Positions 1-10,704 of a stretch of DNA of 64,000 nucleotides are shown in pieces. Below the pieces are notes generated by a model that saw only the letters and a list, made by a program, of their open reading frames with translations, was not told the origin of the DNA and searched no databases. The first letter of the stretch is position 1, and each line of letters begins with the position of its first letter. The DNA comes from Halichondria panicea (lineage: Eukaryota; Porifera; Demospongiae; Suberitida; Halichondriidae), in assembly GCF_963675165.1 (NCBI RefSeq), contig NC_087384.1, forward strand, positions 5,077,182 through 5,141,181, in the 5' to 3' direction. The position numbers were made by a program, and so were the translations under genes.

Positions 1-2795
1 TTTTTTTTGCAGTTGATCGGTGTAACTGGATGGTCCAGTTTAGCCTATACTTAGCATCATTAGTAGAGACTATTGTGAAGCAGTGTGCACTCAAGTTTCA
101 TATATACAGTACACCACATACATACTGCATGCATTTTCTGGGATGGCCTGATCAGGTTAATGTAACTAGAAGGAAGTTAGTCACTACTATAGATATATAC
201 TGGATTTTGAAACAAAAAGTTGGTGGACTTATGATGGATAAGCAGGCCCTGCCCCTCTAGGTGTATGGTTTCCTCTTTGAAACTCATTGTGAATTCGAGG
301 CCACATAACTATTGAAAATGGTCACCCTTCGTTTCCACATACAAAGTTGTTAGCTTGGTTTTATTTTCACATACAGTGACCTTTTAAACGGTGCAAAGTG
401 GACGACATTGCACTTCCTAGCCTGTTACGTACACTGGAACATAAGATCTATACTGGATTGCTTGAAACACTGGTCAAAAACTGATAGTGACAGAATTAAC
501 AGACTCTTCTTCAAAAAGGCAAGTAATATTATAATTATGTCCATAAGTGCGCATGCAGATTAATTGTGATTGTGATTGTGATGTAAAAATAATCCAAGGT
601 ACGTTTGTAGGAACTTTACTTTTGTGGTATTAAAAAACATGTAGACGTCTATGATGTCATTTTGAACATACGCTTGTAACTTTCCCTGTAAGCCTGAAAG
701 AGTTGTGTGTGTTAAGAATAATTTCATGGGTGACTGCATGCTTACCGGAAACACTACCAGGTCACACCTTCCATCTTTGCATATCATGTTATAACAGATA
801 ATTCTAAAGTAACGGGACTCTCGAAATGTTGTGCTGTATATACGTAAATTTTTTACACACACCTATAGTAACCACAGAATTGATGTACACTTTGTATTTC
901 TACAGATTGACTCTAAATCATGAAAATGAAAACTGCTGTTGGTGCATTCATCTTAATAGTCTTTGTCACCTATCAAAATGTTAACGCCGGTCGTTATGAA
1001 AGACTTGAAGTTTTTTCACAGCACTCTTGCCCTGATTTGGTGAAAACTGGAAAGCTCTACAGGGCTCTACGCCCCGATGAAAACTGTGATAAGAATAGCG
1101 GGTTGGTCCCTAAAGATCCTTCTGCCAAACACAGTGTAGACTCTCATGTTAGCGAAAGAGAAAAAGACACTCAGTATATCTCTTTTTCGACATCTAAAGA
1201 CGTTACCAATAGATATATGAATAAGAAGAAACCTAGGATAGTCGAAGTGCTAGTTAAAGATCTTCCTGAATCTTGTAAGATTATAAACCTGAATGATAAG
1301 AACGTTCGTGACGAGGAAAAGCTTAGTAGTCTATCTATTGAAAACGCATTGAGAGATTGCGAAGTGCTGCTTGATAGTAAGTTTCCCATACCCTGTAAAG
1401 AAATAGATCCCGATGAGGACGACAGTCGACGGCAGTTTAATGAGGAGATGATACTTGCGATTAACAATCCAACATGCTTCAAACTGCTCACTGATTTAAA
1501 GCCCTCTGAAAGGTCGATTGAATGGTCTAAGAACGAGATCACGATCCCTAATCTGCTGAACATCATGTTCCCGAGTGACAAAAGCCGCAAACTGCTGAAT
1601 ACCAAGACTGTCTTCAAAATCAGGAAATTTTGTAAGCCGCTCATGAAAAAGGTTGCAAGATTTGGTTGACAGCATGTATTCTAATCAACTTACTAACTAA
1701 TGGTATATAGCCTAGCTCTAAATTGCATATTATGCAATCTGTTGTGTAATGACTCTACTGAGATTTGCCTATCAATGATCAATGATATCTTCTATGTATA
1801 GGTTGTACTCGTGGCTTATATTAGAGGCAATTTAAAAATAGCAGAAAAGAGCAGAAAAATAGGCAATGTCTTGAGCTGCTACCAAGGCCATTGGGGAGAC
1901 TAGAGAGGGAAAGGCCAATAAAAGTACGTACATAATTATCACACTGATTCCAAGCCATTCTTAGGGTCAGGGCAAAGGCGTATACAGAGTAGACGGCATA
2001 CAACTCATAGAATACGCCCTTGGTCAGGGTTATGGTTAATTATATTAAAAACGGTACAAAAATATTATTAAATTTAAACAGCTTTCTACTGCGTTACAAC
2101 AAAAAAACCATACAGGACCATAACACGAAATGATTTCCACTTTTACTTTAATAACTACGTACACGAACAAATATAATTATATATGTCACCGGTAAATCCG
2201 CTAGTGTGTTCTTAGTTTTAAGAGTGCTTCTCCCAGTAGAGCTGTCACTACATCTTGACCATTGCTTTCCACACTACTATGGAACCAGATCACAAACAGC
2301 TGGAGAGGACTGATCTCAACAGAACGAGATCTCTGGGTGAAAGAGAAAAACATGGCTTACTTTGTTGAGTGTGTAAGAGGGTTACTCAACTTAGGGTTAC
2401 TGTCACAAACGATTAGTATCTTGCAGTTTGCATGTACTTACTGGGTATTTTTCGCTCCCAAAGGTCAAGGAACTCCTCACTGAGTCTGCCAATCAAAGCT
2501 GCGCAAAAAAATACATACATGTAACACAGTCAGTTATGTAAGTCGGCTCACTAAAATGCATTCTATTAATGCATGTATAGGGGTGAATATTATACTGTAA
2601 TATATGTAGCTATTTGACTTGTGAGTATATCATCAAGAGTATATATAAAAACTACCGATACCTCTACACAAAAACTGACAGTGTGCACAAAGTAACGAGA
2701 CATCATGTGAGTATATAACTCACAATTGACGTTTGCGCAAGCTTGCGCATACATTACGTAACGCACAGAATTTGTTAACAGTGAGTAAAGTGCAC
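1..2795 (+). repeat. segmental duplication, copy 1
   Basis: This segment is near-identical to 13638-16350, in the same orientation and about 13.6 kb away. It covers the 5' flank, the secreted-protein gene at 920-1669 and its 3' flank. The window begins inside the copy, so its left limit is unknown. Identity fades near 2795/16350. Copy 1 has a few small indels relative to copy 2, for example it lacks most of the TTAGGG-like run. No other gene is seen in 1-900, where homology to copy 2 is continuous. A conserved AAAAAG/GCAAGT sequence near 515 could be a GC-type donor of a 5'UTR exon that joins the acceptor at 905. Confidence 0.9.
920..1669 (+). CDS. small secreted protein, possible ADP-ribosyltransferase-like fold (copy 1)
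   Basis: An intact single-exon reading frame of 249 residues. It starts with a clear signal peptide: Lys at 2 and 4, a hydrophobic core of about residues 7-17, and an Ala-Gly cleavage site near 23-24. A good acceptor (tttctacag) lies 15 bases before the ATG, so a non-coding first exon probably exists upstream. The mature protein has LYRALRP near residue 47, then YISFSTS near 91, followed by a basic-hydrophobic strand (RIVEVLVKDLP) and a later FNEEM near 175. The order Arg strand, Ser-Thr-Ser strand, Glu recalls the R-S-E arrangement of ADP-ribosyltransferases, but the Glu motif is not canonical, so this is a weak inference. Five to six Cys in the mature part suggest disulphides. It is about 90 percent identical to the copy at 14513-15250. 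No enzymatic function is proven. Confidence 0.7.
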   Translation: MKMKTAVGAFILIVFVTYQNVNAGRYERLEVFSQHSCPDLVKTGKLYRALRPDENCDKNSGLVPKDPSAKHSVDSHVSEREKDTQYISFSTSKDVTNRYMNKKKPRIVEVLVKDLPESCKIINLNDKNVRDEEKLSSLSIENALRDCEVLLDSKFPIPCKEIDPDEDDSRRQFNEEMILAINNPTCFKLLTDLKPSERSIEWSKNEITIPNLLNIMFPSDKSRKLLNTKTVFKIRKFCKPLMKKVARFG

Positions 2796-3057
2796 AAAAT
2801 ATTATCAGCCTCAAGTATAAAGTCATCATTGGCGGTCTGTTATCGAGGCTGAAATAATATCACCCACGCATTACGCATTTTGTGGTTTGCTCTAATTGCA
2901 TTCCAACAGGACAACTCTCAACACGGCAACTTGCCAGTCCCCAGAGCGCAGAGCGAAGGGAGTGGTTTCCAGTCTAAATAATTATAAGACATGCACATGT
3001 ACAGAGTACTGGCTGCACCCACGCAAAACATATGCTAGCCCTAACCATGTACTATTA

Positions 3058-3846
3058 CATGGCATTGTGGACCCTATTCAAGAGTTGCATGGCTAAGCTT
3101 GGACTACGATACAAAGTTGGTGTTCACGTGGATTCTTGTTTGGGTGGTTTTGTTGTACCCTTCATGGAAGAAGCTGGCTTTGAAATGGACCCTTTTGACT
3201 TTCGTGTTGAGGGCGTGACGAGTATCTCCGCTGATACGCACAAGTATGGCTTTGCTCCCAAAGGAACTTCTGTCATCATGTATTCGAGTAAATCTATTCG
3301 TCGCATGCAGTATTTCGTGGCTTCTGATTGGACAGGAGGAGTGTATGCCACGCCCTCTATCTGTGGGTAGTAGAGCGGGAAGCCTCATAGCTGCCACGTG
3401 GGCTACTCTACTGTACATGGGACGCAATGGTTACATGGAATCAACCAAAAAGATTGTGACAACCAATCGAAAGATTGCAGCCGAGCTCAGCAGAGTACAT
3501 GTATACGTTCTTGGGAGTCCAAAGGTCAATGTTGTGGGTGTGGCTTCAAAAGAATTTGACATAATTATTTCGCGTGTATGAGAAGTTGATTGAGCGTGGT
3601 TGGCATATCAATGGTCTGCAGTTTCCATCAAGCATTCACTTGTGTGTGACAATGCTACACACTAAAGATGGAGTGGTTGACAAGTCTGTGCGTGATGTGT
3701 CTAAAGTGGTGGCTCAAGTGGCCAGTGACCCCAAGGCTGCGTGTGGAGGTGTGGGGGCCATGTATGGTGTCTCTCAAACCATACCAGATAGATCTGTCAT
3801 CAATGAAATAGCTGAGGGTTTCATTGATATCCTCTACAAGTGCTGA
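3058..3846 (+). pseudogene. SGPL1: sphingosine-1-phosphate lyase retrocopy, 5'-truncated and frameshifted
   Basis: Conceptual translation matches the C-terminal part of SGPL1, a PLP-dependent ER enzyme that cleaves sphingosine-1-phosphate. [10 protein letters not shown], then HVDSCLGGF, then SADTHKYG (the PLP-binding Lys segment), [24 protein letters not shown] and GAMYGVSQT appear in family order. The sequence is intronless, unlike other genes here. It starts abruptly mid-protein and needs three frame changes: near 3088, one extra G near 3369 (giving TAG TAG), and near 3560-3575. Upstream sequence (2990-3057) is an interspersed repeat also seen at 17668-17770, so the N-terminal half is absent. 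A processed, decayed pseudogene explains this best. AT- and A-rich sequence at 3960-4060 might be an old tail, though this is unclear. Confidence 0.88.
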
Positions 3847-4061
3847 AACTAAGTGATAACATTATTTAGAACTATTATTATAGTTATATCCCTGCATTGT
3901 ATAGCTTGCTAGTGTTTCAGCTGATTTATATAAAAGTGTGACAATCATATTATTTAATTATTTATTAGAATAAAATCATAATAATTTATTGTTAATTGCA
4001 TGGCTAAAAAATAATTGGGAGATAATAGTGAAAACAATTAATTTTGAAAAAAAAACTTATA

Positions 4062-7000
4062 CTAAACTTTCACATGACATTCAATGGGCACAGAAATATG
4101 CATACAGTTATTGTCCTTAGTAGGGGAGAATTGCTGCTGCTTAGTGGGTGTGGCTGTGGTAGGTGTGGTCTGTGGGGTGTGGTCTGGTGAGTGTGGGGGC
4201 GGGTGTGAGTGGTGGTGGGCGGGATGGATCACCAGTCTACACAGGGAGAGGATGAATACAGACACATGGTGTATAGTACTGAGGATGAATACAGACACAG
4301 TGGTGTATAATACACTAGTACATAGTGTATAGTACTGAGGATGAATACAGACACAATAGTGTTGTACACTAGTACATAGTGTATAGTACACTAGTATACA
4401 TAGTGTATAGTACACTAGTACATAGTGTATAGTACACTAGTACATAGTGTATAGTACACTAGTACATAGTGTATAGTACACTAGTACATAGTGTATAGTA
4501 GTGAGGATGAATACAGAAACAATGGTGTATAGTACACTAGTACATAGTGCATAGTACTCACATTATGTCATTGGGTTTCAGCTTCGTCTTTGGTGGAGGA
4601 TTTGGCAACACAAACGACTGACTGTTAACAGCTTTGCTCTGCGCTGCTGTGAGTGAGTGTGTGTGATGTGTGGTATATGTGTGGGTGTAGGGGTGTGTGT
4701 GTGAGTGTGTGTAGGGGGAAGGATGAGTTAATAAGAGGAGAGGCTTACTTGGCAAGTCTGAAAGTCCAAGAGCTTCCATTCGAGCATTGAGGAAGCTCGC
4801 CACTCTCTCCCCCATTGCCTCGGGCTCACCACTGGACATTACATCACACTGCACACACAACACAGCTAATACACTCCACACGAAACAACCACATTAAAAC
4901 AACAAATTATGGGCTCTCAAAATGGCTGTAAGCGCTATATATATATATCCAATGCTAACCTTGAGGTATACACAGTGTCCCTCTGGGATGGTCCGGTGGA
5001 TACCGAGGGGAATGTAGCGATGTTGAGAGACCAAGCGTTGGAACACTCTCTCGTACGTCTCCAGACACAGGAGGTCCGGAGTGAGGGGGACATGCCACAG
5101 GTAGCCACTATCCTCCTCTGCCTTGCAACCCAACAACTGCCTCATCAGCTCAACAATGTACGGCTTTACATGAGCCTGTGTGTGATGTGTGTGGAGAGTG
5201 TGTGTGGTGTGTGTGGGAGGGGGTGTACCTGGTACAGGAGCGTGTCCAACATACTGGGACAGAAGACTCTTCCTCCAGCAAACTGAGGCACAAACAGGTA
5301 AGTGAGGTGATCACCTTTACGCAGCTGCAATAAAGGAAGTCAATGTGAGGGGGTACTGACAGTGCGTGTACCAGAGACTTGAAGTTTCCCATGAAGTGAT
5401 GGTCACAATCAGTGAACCTCATGAAGCGAAAATTGTAACGATAATGTAACTCTGTGACAATGCTGACATGAGGGAAGAGGTTGGTCAGTTTCTGCACAGC
5501 CATGATATGACTAGAGTCAGCGTAATGCTCATCATTATCAGAGTTATGCAACACTGGATCACGGAGTATAACAGCAGAGTCTGCTAGAGTGATGCCAGCC
5601 CTCAACCAATGGTTGACACTGTGGGAAGGAGGGTGGCTAAAGAGCTCTGGTTGTCAGTGCACTCACTCTGATACATGTCCTCTGAGATAGTAGACTAGAG
5701 GGAGCCAAGCAATGGTGTCCAGGAACTCTGGCGGCAGTCTACACACACACAGGGTTAGTATGCACACACACACACACAAGAGGGCTTACTGAGAGTTGAC
5801 CATGACCACTAAAGGCTTGAGGCTACTAGAGGGAAGGTTGGCTGCTCTCAAAGGAAGTATGAAGTGATACAAATCATCGGACACACGCGGTGAGTACACT
5901 ATAGACAAACCACGCTCTAGGTCACCAATACCCGCTGCCAAGTCGTCATGGCAACGCTTCTCATGCACAAGATGACACTTCTGAGTCTCAAACCCAAAGT
6001 ACGGAGTGTTAGGTACTTGACCTTTCCAGTACCTGTACACATAAGCAGACATTAATTTTAAGGTGACACTGAATAATTTTGTACGTACACAAAATAATTA
6101 TACCGTATAAAACCACGAATATTTTACCCACGAATGAAGCGACCTTGCCTACCTTTACCTGCAGTGCAAGCTGCAACCACGAAAATATTACCCACGAAAT
6201 GTCTCAATATTGCTGAACCAATATTGCTGAACCACGAATATTTTGTCCCCCGAAAATTACCCGCTATACGGTATATAATTCATGGCACTATAACTACAGT
6301 ATGGACAAATATTCTATACAGTTGAGCCTCGGTTATCCGAACACCTTTGTCCCCGGGCCCATTCGGGTAAGTGAAATATTCGGATAATCAAAACATGCCA
6401 GCTGGCTTCTTTTTGCCAGCCACGTGGGCAATTTCCTACTGCGCATGCTCAGATTGCACTATGCTCTAGCATTCGGATAATCGAGGATTCGGATAACCGG
6501 GATTCGGATAACCGAGGCTCAACTGTATTTAGAGTGTGCATGCATACTTAGGTCTGTTATCATGGTGATGGAGGGGGTTAGGAGAAGGGGAGCGACCTTC
6601 AGAGGAAGCTTCATCACACAATCCATCTTCTAGCTCCTCCAACTCAGCTTCTTCATTAATGTCCGCCAGGTCTAGCTCAACCACCTCTTCCCTCAGACTA
6701 GCCATACTGGTGCGACTTGAAGACCTCCCTAGATGATGAAAGTGTGGGAAGTGGAAGCGTTGGGGGTGAGTGGGCGGGACCTCGGGTACACGGTTCAAAC
6801 GACTTGTGGAATTGACTAGTTCTAGTTCGCTGGAATAGAGCACTTGATCCACTGCTACTGACATGTCGCTATGGGAACGCTTTAATAGTGGTAGTCCAGA
6901 GCTCTCAGATACTGAACGCTCACGAATGATGGGTAGAGCAGGTTTCAACAATCCGTGGTCATGTGATAATCTACGCTGGTCATGTGATAATCGAAAATGG

Positions 7001-7833
7001 GACTTGAAATGAGGTTCAGAAACTTGTTTGTGAAAAGCGTGAGGGTGATGTGATGTCTCCATAGCAACTGGTTCGTGTGTCATGTGATAGCCATGTGAGC
7101 TGACGGAACTGTTGTCGCCAGTCGAATGTTGCAAGTTCGTATCACTAGAGGCTATGTTGATCTTGACTACAGGTATTGCAGTAGGTTCAATATCTGATAA
7201 ATACTTGAATAGATGCAATCCCCTTCTTGTCTCGAGAGTGGTCTTCTGCTGCTCTGTGTTGAGCGACGGTTCACTGGCTTCAGTTATAAAGAAGGTCACA
7301 GGGTCACCATCGATGCTACTATCAGAGTTGAGTGTTTCATTACTAGCGTGGACATCGACAGCTGCTCTCTCGTTGAGTGTGTATGGGTCTATCCCAGCAC
7401 TAATCATGGAATATATGGCCAATTTAGCACATGTTCCTTGAAGGGCGTGGTTTATCGATGTGGCCCCTCCCACCTTACTGTATTCCTCTCTCGTAAAGCC
7501 AATGTAGTAACAGATATCATCTTGATGCATAATATACTCGAGGCTTGGGTTGAGTAGCAGCTCCCCTGTTCCATGACTTCTGACCCCCAGCAAAGTCACA
7601 TTGTATCTGTGTGGGGGGTAATATCACATGTCATGCATCGAGGGGGGGTCTTACTTTCTGAATGCCACCACTGCAGTGTAGAGGAAGTTCTTTCCCTCGA
7701 AGTGATGGAAGTATTTGCTGTCCCCTAACTGACTGTCATAGATCTCACACGGAGCACACTTTGCGTAGAGTTGGTATTCCTCACTAGATAGCCGACGTTG
7801 CTCTGGCTTGAACGTGTGCAATAATAGAGTCAC

Positions 7834-7877
<44 letters not shown>

Positions 7878-10531
7878 CACATACCACACATCACACACCT
7901 CATTAGGTAAAAGCTGGACACAATCATGTGTGGTGGTATATACTGTAAACAAGCCCATTTAAATCAAAGGCTATAATAACTCATGGTATTTCTTGAAAAC
8001 TTGGGGCTAGATCTTGCACAGTGGTCTACTCACTGGCATCACTTGTCAAAGAGCTCTACAGTGGTTTTCAGGAATGCTTCAGAGTGTTAGGTACTCATGC
8101 ATAAGTTATAATTAAATTACTGCTGTACTGTGCTGTATGTACACTTATGAGTAACTCTACCTGAAGCATTCCCTCAACCTACATGTACCTGTACTACATG
8201 TATTACACTACTACACAAGGTGTACACAGCTGCTATATACACAAAATCAAGAGATCAAAGGAATGCTACGTACAGTACAGTACATGCAGCTACTATAGTA
8301 CAGAGTGGTTGTACAGTACACTGTGTGTCTCACTAGAGTGCTGATTCCTGGGCATATGGAATTGGAAGCCAACAAAGCGCTGCGTAGTTCTCCTTCACAC
8401 ACAACAGAATTTGCCACGTCAGCAAGATGCAGTCTATTGTCAGGATGGAGGATTTGTACATACAGTTTGACCTTGGGTGCAAAGTCCTTGATAGCCCAAG
8501 CACACATGATGGAGTGGTGGTCCTAATATGGGCATGAGTATAATGTATATAAAGGTCACTTACTGCCGTCCCCCTGGGGGGGGGGCTAGTACTTACTGCC
8601 TCAATGCCATCACCCTTGTCTCTGGGTGTGTGTATAAAGCAGCTTAGTGACACATGTGCTCGTGCTCTGGCTAGATCTGAACTCTTTAGTGGACTGCCTA
8701 TCAAGACAGTGATGCGTTTAGCCCACACTGGGTGACGCAAATACATCTGAGATATAGAGCTTAACTCCTTCTCCACCATGACAACACAATGCACATCCTA
8801 CATGAGGGTTAAGTAATAATGGGGGGCAAAGGGGTTATATTGCCTCACATAATTGGCAAGGTCAGAGTAAAACTCTGTTAGGAAGTCCCTCAGAACTAAA
8901 GGCCTGAGTGCTTGAGAGCAGATGAGGATATGCCCACGCCCACGATCCTTGAAGCTGACTGTGTTGTGTAGTGTTTGTTGTAATGTGAATGCCTCATACA
9001 CTGCTTGTAACTGAGGGATGAGGAACAGTAGGGCAGACAATACAAAGATGGTGACAAGGAACTGCCCAGTCCAATGTCTAGGGACGATGTCTCCATAGCC
9101 GACTGTGCTCATGGTTACCATGACGAAGTAGTAGGTCTCAAAGAGAGTGTGTTGGGCATCAATACGGAAGAAGTGGTGTAGTATGCATGTCCTGCGTATG
9201 TGTGGTGTGGGCAGGTGTGTGTGTGTGTGTGTGTGGGGGGCTCACCAAGTAAACAAGAAGCAGAGGAACATGGATGTTAGTGTGATCATCTTTAGTCTGA
9301 ATGTGCTTGGTCTGCTCTGAGTGCTGCGTTGCAATGCCTGGAGTATAGCTGTACTGAAGCAAAGCCGGGCAGGAAAACAGTAGAAGAAGGAAGGGATGAA
9401 CAAGTTCCTCAGAATAGGAGGATAGAATAGAGTCAGCAGATATAGCAGTGGGAGGACCAGTGTGAGGGCAATAGAGGGGGACAGTGTGCGCAAGGCAGAC
9501 TGCCAGGTCACTCCCTGGACAGGGGGGTAAGCAACGGGGGGGGGATAAGTAACAGGGGGGTAAGCAACTGTGGGGGGGAATTAGCAACAGGGGGGGTAAG
9601 CACAACTCACTGATGTAACGTAGAGCACGGAGAGAGCATTGCAGAGATTTACAAGTGATACCAGAACCTGTGGAATAGTATTAATGAAATGTTCACTCAG
9701 TGTGAGTATCTCCATACTTGCAGAGCCCATAGAACGTAGGGCTTATCCTCAGTGAGTAGCACCACGGCTCGTGCCCTGTGTACGCATGAGTGAGTAGTAA
9801 TGCATGGCTTCCAATACTCACTGCACTGCGATGATCTCCAGTGTGTCAGTTGTGTTCAGGCTTTCCTGATATAGTCCAGCACCATTAGCAGTGAAGTAAT
9901 CATAGTACACAGTCTCTGCCACATACAGGAGACAGCCTAGGAGCATGAATATTGCCCTCAACAAGAGCATACGTATACCTGTGTATTGAGGTGATGTGTA
10001 CATAGGAAGGTGTTGCTCAGCAAAGAGTTTACCTAACTTGCTGTTGCTCAACGACAATAAGACCAGTCTGTGTCGAAGGCTCTTGTCCTGGATATAGTGT
10101 GTCACATCCACTGGGACCCTATACACACACACACACACACACATCACCCACACAGTGAGACAGCCAGTGGGCACACACACCACCCACACAGTGAGACAGC
10201 CAGTGGCACACACCACACACACACACGTACCCGTGGTCATAGCCAGAGTCTGAATGATGAGAGGTAAACACATCACGAATCCTAAAGTGTGGACCTTCCT
10301 CTGAGGTACCAGGGAAAGGATCATCTTCATCTTCTTGAGCTGTAGTGTGCAGCAACAATAGCTCAGTGCTACTAATAGCTCAGTGCTACTATTAAATAAC
10401 TCAGTGCTACTAGACTACTATAATTATATAGTAAATAATAGATTATCTTCATCTACCTGTTAGGGAGCTAGGGTGGTACACTAGGTCTCACCGATGCCAC
10501 TTTGTGTGTCCCAGTTATCATCCAGATCCAT
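4062..10531 (-). CDS. KCNT-like: Slo2/KCNT-type (sodium-activated, high-conductance) potassium channel
   Basis: Nineteen exons: 10531-10492, 10339-10231, 10118-9822, 9775-9718, 9667-9611, 9514-9246, 9191-8849, 8797-8597, 8522-8334, 7833-7655, 7606-6548, 6032-5790, 5738-5667, 5618-5357, 5324-5229, 5175-4960, 4848-4749, 4646-4562, 4236-4062. Together they give 4,050 nt, 1,349 aa, all phases consistent. It is a plasma-membrane six-helix channel: S1 near residues 113-131, S4 region ILRNLFIP, selectivity filter TVGYGD at 306-311, then S6. Two cytoplasmic RCK gating domains follow. RCK1 has HILICSQALRPLVLRDFL, WAIKDFAP and GDSKYFHHFEGK; RCK2 has FILPLRA, FLDTIAWLPLVYY and MLDTLLYQ. These match KCNT rather than Slo1. 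The exon 11 linker between RCK domains is long, His/Ser/acidic-rich and low complexity. The start (MDLDDNWD) is the only upstream ATG joined in frame, and it is less certain than the body. One donor (after 5357) is weak, GTACCC. Homologues gate on Na+ or Cl-; the ligand here is unknown. Confidence 0.93.
4252..4556 (+). repeat. minisatellite in the last channel intron
   Basis: Tandem copies of a roughly 22-bp unit (tagtacatagtgtatagtacac) are mixed with a longer GAGGATGAATACAGACACA-containing unit. They fill the intron between the last two channel exons. Six or more short units run back to back at about 4365-4500. Confidence 0.85.
6101..6274 (+). repeat. palindromic MITE-like repeat, CCGTATAGCGGG family
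   Basis: The ends read TACCGTATA... and ...CCGCTATACGGTA as inverted copies, with CACGAAAATATTACCCACGA inside. Related copies lie at 33685-33830, 42081-42229, 44447-44733 and 53263-53493, with fragments around 31600-32010. It sits in a channel intron. Confidence 0.75.
6319..6525. mobile_element. pogo/Tigger-like MITE
   Basis: A 207-bp element with terminal inverted repeats CAGTTGAGCCTCGGTTATCC / GGATAACCGAGGCTCAACTG, flanked by TA on both sides. The CAGTTGAGCCTC start and TA target duplication are typical of the pogo/Tigger branch of Tc1-mariner. It has no coding capacity and is inserted in the channel intron between exons 11 and 12. Confidence 0.85.
7837..7875 (+). repeat. (CA)n microsatellite at a splice acceptor
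   Basis: About 19 CA units abut the acceptor of channel exon 10 (exon starts at 7833 on the minus strand), so they form its GT-rich polypyrimidine region. Similar CA/TG tracts lie at acceptors near 10120-10142, 5740-5778 and 57458-57497. Confidence 0.9.
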
Positions 10532-10704
10532 GGCTAGCTATGAATGGGATGATGAATGATGATGAATGATGAATGAATGATGAATGGGATGCTAGTCTGA
10601 GTACATTTGCCACCAGTATACCATACTGCAGTGTTGTGTGTGTGGTAGAAGTGTGAGGTTGTGTGTGAACACAAGTCGAATGTTAATTTGTAAAGTACGT
10701 ACCT

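Noticed and set aside
1171-1644. 157-codon frame on the minus strand opposite the first secreted-protein gene
   Set aside because: A shadow of the real gene. It is also open in copy 2 only in pieces, and has no signal peptide or splice context.
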